Under the pieces are notes generated by a model. It saw only the letters and a program-made list of their open reading frames with translations. It was not told where the DNA came from and ran no database searches. A program made the position numbers and the translations under genes. A stretch of DNA of 64,000 nucleotides, taken from positions 124,001 to 188,000 of the forward strand of contig DASWZV010000081.1 of the NCBI GenBank assembly GCA_036407095.1, read 5' to 3'. The stretch comes from Gp6-AA40 sp036407095 (GTDB lineage: Bacteria; Acidobacteriota; Vicinamibacteria; Vicinamibacterales; UBA2999). Of this stretch, positions 61,201 to 64,000 are shown one piece after another (the first letter of the stretch is position 1; every line of letters begins with the position of its first letter).

Positions 61201-62182
61201 TCAGGTCGTAGGCCGCCGAGGCATCGAGCTGCGCGTTCCGAAGATCGCGGAACTGGAGGTCCGATCCGGTGACATGTGCGTTGATCGCTGGCGTCGACAG
61301 CGGGCCCTTTGCGGTTCCATCGATCACGATCGATCCGCTCACCGGGTCGTCGAGCTTCGCGAGCGGCGCTACCTGCATCGCATCGACCGTGCTCTTCACG
61401 GTCAGATCGGCGACCGGCGACTCGAACTGCGTGATATCGCCGGTCACCTCGGCATGCGAGCCGAGCGCCTGCAGCTGGAGCTGCTCGATCGACGCATCGT
61501 CCTTGCCCAGGTCGACCTGCCCAGTCAATCGATCGATCGCTGCCCGACGATCCCGGACCATCACCTCTCCATCCGCTGCGTCGAGCTTGATCAGATGCCG
61601 ATTGGTCACATCGTTTCCGGTCACGTTGATCGACGACACCGGCAACCGGGCGTCGATCTGGTCGGCGCGGTTCTCGTATCTCACCCGCGCTCTCGACACG
61701 GTGAGCGAGGACACCAGATAGTCGAGCGGCTTCGATGGCTTATTCGGATCGGACGGCGGCCGCGGCAGATTGTCGCGGCCCTGTTCATCGACCACGTAGT
61801 GCAGGTCGACGTCTTCAACGCTGCCTGACTGGATCACGAAGCGTCCGCGCAGCAGCTGCAGCAGACTCAGATTCATCCGCACACGCCCGACGGTGGCGAA
61901 CACCGGTGCATCCGGCCAGGTCGTCGAACGGATCCGTACGTTCCGCAGGTTGAACGACGCACCGAGCAGGTTGTAGCCGAGCTGGTCGGTGCTGAATTCG
62001 ATCTGCTCGCGGGCCAGCAGAGCGATGACCTGGTTGGTGGCGAAGCGTCTGGCGGGCGGCGTGTGAACCGCGACGAACGTCAGGACAGCGACGATGCACA
62101 GGACGCCGCCGAAGACGCGAAGGCGATGAAAACGACGCCTCCGTAGAGCTCGATTCTCAGGCACCGCTGAGTCGTTTTCCAC
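55217..62182 (-). CDS. TamB-BamA/TamA fusion: inner-membrane-anchored TamB with POTRA domains and outer-membrane barrel
   Basis: 2321 residues in one uninterrupted frame. Residues about 23-43 (LRVFGGVLCIVAVLTFVAVHT, one residue trimmed here: RVFGGVLCIVAVLTFVAVH) form an inner-membrane anchor. Residues about 50-1380 are AsmA/TamB-type beta repeats (SGTIKAGGRVEL-like units). About 1380-1560 is the TamB C-terminal domain (FDLQLTTKASSYDITVAV, DIMAMLITGRTLDE). About 1585-1985 looks like five POTRA-like units, each ending in a VTRGP/VREGP/VNEGR-type strand. About 1985-2321 is a BamA-family barrel (FFAGGSQSLRGFGQNAVG, ending IYVSIGQAF). Elsewhere TamA and TamB are separate proteins. GTG start. A repeat block is inserted in frame near residue 800. 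Confidence 0.88.
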   Translation of the reverse strand: MENDSAVPENRALRRRRFHRLRVFGGVLCIVAVLTFVAVHTPPARRFATNQVIALLAREQIEFSTDQLGYNLLGASFNLRNVRIRSTTWPDAPVFATVGRVRMNLSLLQLLRGRFVIQSGSVEDVDLHYVVDEQGRDNLPRPPSDPNKPSKPLDYLVSSLTVSRARVRYENRADQIDARLPVSSINVTGNDVTNRHLIKLDAADGEVMVRDRRAAIDRLTGQVDLGKDDASIEQLQLQALGSHAEVTGDITQFESPVADLTVKSTVDAMQVAPLAKLDDPVSGSIVIDGTAKGPLSTPAINAHVTGSDLQFRDLRNAQLDASAAYDLTTRRADISSFQFRGPWGGVMGAGTVSPDEAGQSRLNADINALDIATIMRALRLPYVAATRVDGKVHAEWPGLEYLKANGDAIATLTATAAQTNRSTMPVEGQISAHGAGGRIDAQFVKVVSPGGEVAGRVAITDDKRLDGDLKARSGDVSRLVAVIEAFLGRPRGSMLPTTVEGAAEINARVGGTIDAPVAMSTVTAPALKVGTAEGIAVSAETSYSPAALDIARADLTWKQASAHVNGRVGLDRARRIDLSLTADQLDLPTILEALNQSGVPISGTLSAKGTVGGTLDRPIAAVSAQGSDLVAYQEQIGSLTADLRLDGHDLSVPNLAIDKPQPDGAGRLFGSGSYQLDRKTYTFDVKSDGLHLVGLVLPSGQRLRGDVQLTGHGAGSVDSPEGNLDLDAAQLRLDDTPLGRVAVKAMAANNEATIAASAEHFNIDGDAVVGLTKPFPSTVKVRLNDLDLGRLPSSVRLKPDTTSGEVRLKADATTELKADATTEEVRAKAGATTGEITTRGLGGHVRATIDASGNLSEPEEGKATVALEAVNGTWNGRTFTISSPSPIEYADKRLTVDKLEVAAEGSSLTVGGQLPLSDEAGTGELTLDLRGSLATLANFAPPDRQIAADGEVTMTGSLKGTLKRIDPTLDFSVTNGLLLSRFLEPGFSHIGMKARVADGEARVEQLSATWGTATLEATGRIPLEAIPALPVEMPRMSGPATFKASIKGLNPASVPGAPTGTSGNITVDAELSANKPELSSIDGRVTFEQLAVSFNGLGLAQQRPSTITIGSGAATIDQLDLSGTAGTIKAGGRVELVADRAIDLNVDGNLDVGALSILTNKVRAEGDSTLNVRARGTVSDPELTGTVDVTNATFVSKEPRIAGENLNAHIDLNGKQIELTKLAADVNGGTLTGSGSVTLGEGVVSDIDIQLATKGFAYDAPLDLRSVSDANIRISRRRNDDIVIGGEVTIREAGLTSDIDFDTGLLASMAAPPRLDLTERRNPLLERVHFNLNLDTATPILVDNNLARAELETDLRLVGTPYQPGLLGELRLLEGSEIRLNERRYVAEPSTITFLDERRILPSFDLQLTTKASSYDITVAVTGTPGNTEATFTSDPSLPEPDIMAMLITGRTLDEMRGEEGEVAREQVLSYMAGRVGNTLGRGLQQATGLSEVRIEPTLIANEADPSARLTVGQRITDQLKLVYSTNLTDSNDQIWVAEYDLSRRFQMRGVRQSDNSYRGDFRHDLRFGGQADPRRVQRVQPRVQSVMVMAGGADEAQLRQAFRIKAGDPYDFFHIRNGVQRVEDLLMEQGYLQARVRLERQIENDQAQLVLNVTRGPIVDVRFMGTTPPSRVQREIRRQWHRGVFDKQRGDDATDSIREWLLADRHFQPKIDYHLEDVADGKRVLTFQIEPGMQSRKVVLVFEGASAVNPDTLDRLISQQRLERRLFTDPTVVTELLQKFYRELGFLGAEIDEPRFDYSGPDARVILTVREGPAFVVRQVTASGAKVIPPKDLINQLPVVSGQRYLPIAAENSLDKIRQLYWHKGYNDVHSDYSLVLDRSAGQVDVAFTVNEGRQSVIADVHVAGTNRVSERLVREQVALLPGQPLDISALARSRRNLYDTGAFSVVDIRRRERRGLGDDPATPAPDERPVDLTVNVREVQPYQLRYGASYDTERGVGGIFDISNRNSLGGAREIGLRSRYDRQLHEARIYLNQPALQYLPKTTFSAYLREELNPATEITDPFDASRKGVSLQSERKMRDAYVLSYGYRYERAHTLTPLPGGIILDEPLTVSPLTVTLTRETRDEVLDASKGTFLSHSFSYSPTWLGAGDPYTKYFGQYFHYFPLQSPQRRPFTNEILRPRLVYAVGLRIGLSWGMGGDLVPKTERFFAGGSQSLRGFGQNAVGPIGPERVPFGGEAMLVLNNEVRVPLISIFDGVAFADLGNVFPRVRNFSFSNIRESAGVGLRVRTKWVLLRSDWGFVLDPRPGEPRSRIYVSIGQAF
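59684..59802. repeat. In-frame repeat block inside the TamB part
   Basis: Four near-copies of a unit of about 27 bp built on GTAGCGTCCGCCTTCAG, the last being the perfect 18-bp palindrome GTCCGGCTTCAGCCGGAC (59783-59800). In the TamB frame it reads VRLKPDTTSGEVRLKADATT and continues with ELKADATT and EVRAKAGATT. GTCCGGCTTCAACCGGAACC near 14126 is a related noncoding copy. The block interrupts the regular TamB repeat pattern. Confidence 0.8.
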
Positions 62183-62373
62183 GGCGAGCGTTCAGGCTGC
62201 AATAGCCGCTCCATCTTCAACCGGATGTACGTAGCGTATGCCCCGAGCGCGGAGAAAGCTCTTTCGTCCTCGGACGGTACTACCGCGCAAACTCCGCGTC
62301 GGTGCGTCTACATCCGAATCAGGTGCAGACCTGAGGGCGACGGTGCTATCGTCATCCCTTCCAAGGAGCTCCC

Positions 62374-62820
62374 ATGGCCGACACTGTTCGACTGGTCGAG
62401 TACTTCTACGTCATGGCTCCGAACAAACCAGGTGAAGGCGCACGCGCGCTCGCGACGCTGAGAGATGCGGGCGTCAATCTGCTCGCCTTCTCCGGATTCC
62501 CTCAGGGCCGCCGGGCCCAGCTCGATTTCATTCCGGCGGATCCGGCGGCGTTCAAGCAGGCGGCGAAACGGGCGAAATGGAAGACCGTGGGTCCCAAGCG
62601 CGGGTTCCTCGTCGAGGGCAGCGATCGCATCGGAGTGGTCGCGGAGCTGCTCGAGCGTCTCGCCGCAAAGAAGATCAACGTCACTGCCGTCGATGCGGTG
62701 AGCGCGGGTGGCAAGTACGGGGCGATCCTCTGGGTGGCTTCGAAGGACATCAAGAAGGCCGCGGCGCTCGTGGGCGCGTCGCAGAGCACGGCGCCCGCAC
62801 CCGAGCCCGCAATCTCGTGA
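62374..62820 (+). CDS. ACT-domain protein, two domains
   Basis: 148 residues. First ACT-like unit, residues about 5-60: VEYFYVMAPNKPGEGARALA and NLLAFSGFPQGRRAQLDFI. Second, about 75-135: FLVEGSDRIGVVAELLERLA and INVTAVDAVSAGGKYGAILW. Such small proteins bind amino acids and modulate partner enzymes or act alone. AAGGAG is six bases upstream of the ATG. It diverges from the TamB fusion gene and runs tail to tail with the truncated amine oxidase. Confidence 0.85.
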   Translation: MADTVRLVEYFYVMAPNKPGEGARALATLRDAGVNLLAFSGFPQGRRAQLDFIPADPAAFKQAAKRAKWKTVGPKRGFLVEGSDRIGVVAELLERLAAKKINVTAVDAVSAGGKYGAILWVASKDIKKAAALVGASQSTAPAPEPAIS

Positions 62821-62844
62821 GCCGGACATGAACGAGGCTGCATT

Positions 62845-63471
62845 GATCGGAGCAGCCAGCCACGCGGGCACTCGATCGTACCCGTCGACGATTCGTCCAA
62901 GCCTTCGTTCGCGCCGATCGTCGCCTGGATGGCCATTCTCTGCGAGAGACCGCGCGCTCACGAGACGGGGATCGGCGGCGTGAAAGCCTTCGACGTATTC
63001 GCGTGCGAGCCGGCGCTCGGTCCGCAAGCGGGGGCCTCCTGGTCGTTGCCCGATGAACTCCGCGAACGAGCGATCGCCTCGCCGAACGCCCCGCTCGAGC
63101 CGCTGCATCACGCGCTCGAGCCGTTCCCAGAAATCATCGAACGGACGAAGGCTCCCGGATGACGACGTCCATCGCGTGCCGGCGATGTCGACCATCGTGA
63201 GCGATGCAGCATCGATCACCTCGCGGAGCTCCAGCGCACGCCCGTGCACGAACTCGGCCCCGAGCTCGATCGGGATGGTCGAGTCGGGATCTCTGATGGT
63301 AAAGATGCGACCACCGATGCGATCGCGCGCGTCGAGCACGGACGTTGTGGTGCCCGCGTCATGGAGATGGCGCGCGGCGGCCAGCCCGGCCACGCCCGCA
63401 CCGATCACGATGACATCGCGCTCATGCGATCTCGACCCCATGCAGTCTTGGCGACGCAGGGGTCGTGCCAT
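62845..63471 (-). pseudogene. Truncated flavin monoamine oxidase
   Basis: About 209 residues homologous to the N-terminal half of FAD-dependent amine oxidases: VIVIGAGVAGLAAARHLHDA and VLDARDRIGGRIFT form the FAD-binding Rossmann unit, and EYVEGFHAADPRLVSARSL and RIVDGYDRVPAWLAA the following region. The homology stops at about 62845, just before the ACT gene stop. The frame then stays open through the ACT gene on its opposite strand, with no resemblance to the family. The missing C-terminal half contains the remainder of the substrate and FAD domains, so it cannot be a normal oxidase. I read it as a remnant. Confidence 0.8.
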
Positions 63472-63530
63472 CAACGCAATCTGAAAGGCCGTTCGCTTGG
63501 GTCGCCTTCGATGTGCCGTTGCATCGACTC

Positions 63531-63800
63531 AGCGGGCCGCACGTGGGGCCAAGCGACGACGGTGTGGCTACGGCCTCGCTCCGGTTCACGCCGCGGAAAA
63601 ACGGCTCGTCCGCGCGGGTGCTGACGGTGCCGGCGACGGCTGATCCTGATCCGCGCGACCGTGAACAATCGTGTCGATAACGAGGTAGCCCGGTGCGGCA
63701 GCGGCGAATCAGCGCCGTCGCCGATGGGGCCGCTCCCGAGCCGTTTTAGTGTCTGTCGCTGATCGCGGCGCGAACAGTCGCTCTGCCGCCGCTACGGAAA
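63531..63800. repeat. Direct copy of the left half of the palindrome at 12.6 kb
   Basis: About 270 bp nearly identical to 12593-12860: shared blocks include GGGGCCAAGCGACGA, GCCGCGGAAAAACGGCTCGT and GAACAATCGTGTCGATAACG. Similarity ends near TCGCGGCGCGAACAGTCGCT, the centre of the palindrome. Orientation is the same. It lies upstream of the truncated amine oxidase. Confidence 0.88.
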
Positions 63801-63813
63801 TGTCGAAGACCGT

Positions 63814-64000
63814 CTACCCCCGTGCCAGGGGAAGAGTTTGTCGAACCGCGTCCAGGACCTGAGTGCCTGCGTCACCCGCATCGTGCGCTGAGAAGTCCGG
63901 GAGAAGCTCGATCATCGAGAGGCTTTCCGCCGACTTGTGGAACTCGACCGCAGCGCGCGTGCTCCTCGCCGCACGCAGCGCGGCGCTGATCACGACGACC
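63814..64000 (-). CDS. Partial CDS, C-terminus of an unidentified protein
   Basis: The frame runs in from the right edge of the window and stops at 63814-63816. The last 61 residues include VVVISAALRAARSTRAAVEF, HKSAESLSMIELLPDFSAHD and QVLDAVRQTLPLARG. Composition is that of a real protein (amphipathic helix, no Arg-Ser shadow pattern). I do not recognise the family from this end alone. Confidence 0.6.
   Translation of the reverse strand, partial: VVVISAALRAARSTRAAVEFHKSAESLSMIELLPDFSAHDAGDAGTQVLDAVRQTLPLARG

Noticed and set aside
62308..62844. C-terminal continuation of the amine oxidase frame
   Set aside because: It is antisense to the ACT gene and has no similarity to amine oxidases; it stays open by chance.

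Overview
The window is about 64 kb of GC-rich chromosome. It is most likely from the Acidobacteriota, in or near the Vicinamibacteria. This rests on family content: a TIGR03435 protein, two large TonB-dependent receptors with N-terminal carboxypeptidase-regulatory-like domains, two PQQ-type quinoproteins, a DUF1800/DUF1501 pair, a DUF6152 protein and several PDFSGYW/PWGDPDLQG-type secreted proteins. The lineage is inferred from these families, not from a marker gene. No rRNA, tRNA, CRISPR array, prophage or transposase gene was seen.

Layout. 0.1-7.7 kb (+): small membrane-associated protein, LOG-family protein, NAD(P)-binding protein, methyltransferase, metallophosphoesterase, VOC protein, malate synthase-like enzyme and a quinoprotein dehydrogenase. 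7.8-12.6 kb: a signalling locus (ACT, STAS and a receiver-ATPase fusion on -; a large hybrid histidine kinase diverging on +). 13.2-14.8 kb: two toxin-antitoxin-like pairs (nucleotidyltransferase pair, VapBC type). 14.8-19.7 kb: secreted proteins, a Tat-exported sugar isomerase-like protein and an amidohydrolase. 19.8-33.4 kb: a long minus-strand run (TIGR03435, M20 peptidase, cytochromes, YVTN propeller, DUF1501, DUF1800, TauE-like permease, TonB receptor, PDFSGYW-type protein, DUF6152). 33.4-36.7 kb: a terminated structured RNA followed by cysD-cysN-cysH for sulfate assimilation. 36.8-43.5 kb: PEP-CTERM protein, repeat-built membrane protein, metallo-beta-lactamase-fold hydrolase, homogentisate dioxygenase and small hypotheticals. 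43.5-55.2 kb: second TonB receptor, second quinoprotein, Nudix hydrolase, molybdenum oxidoreductase with cytochrome b, fasciclin protein, M20 peptidase and MFS transporter. 55.2-62.2 kb: one 2321-codon gene joining TamB to POTRA domains and a BamA/TamA-type barrel. 62.3-64 kb: ACT protein, truncated amine oxidase, half of a long repeat, and the end of an unidentified gene.

The most unusual feature is the intergenic DNA. At least ten spacers hold composite inverted repeats of about 90-490 bp. Their arms are low-complexity and differ from locus to locus, and every one lies immediately downstream of a gene 3' end. Some have entered coding sequence: three unrelated proteins share the same repeat-encoded C-terminal tail, cysN carries an in-frame hairpin insertion, and the TamB fusion carries an in-frame repeat block. 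The other main candidates for something new are the TamB-BamA fusion, the structured RNA upstream of cysD, and two toxin-antitoxin-like operons whose operator palindromes overlap a -10 box six nucleotides before the start codon.
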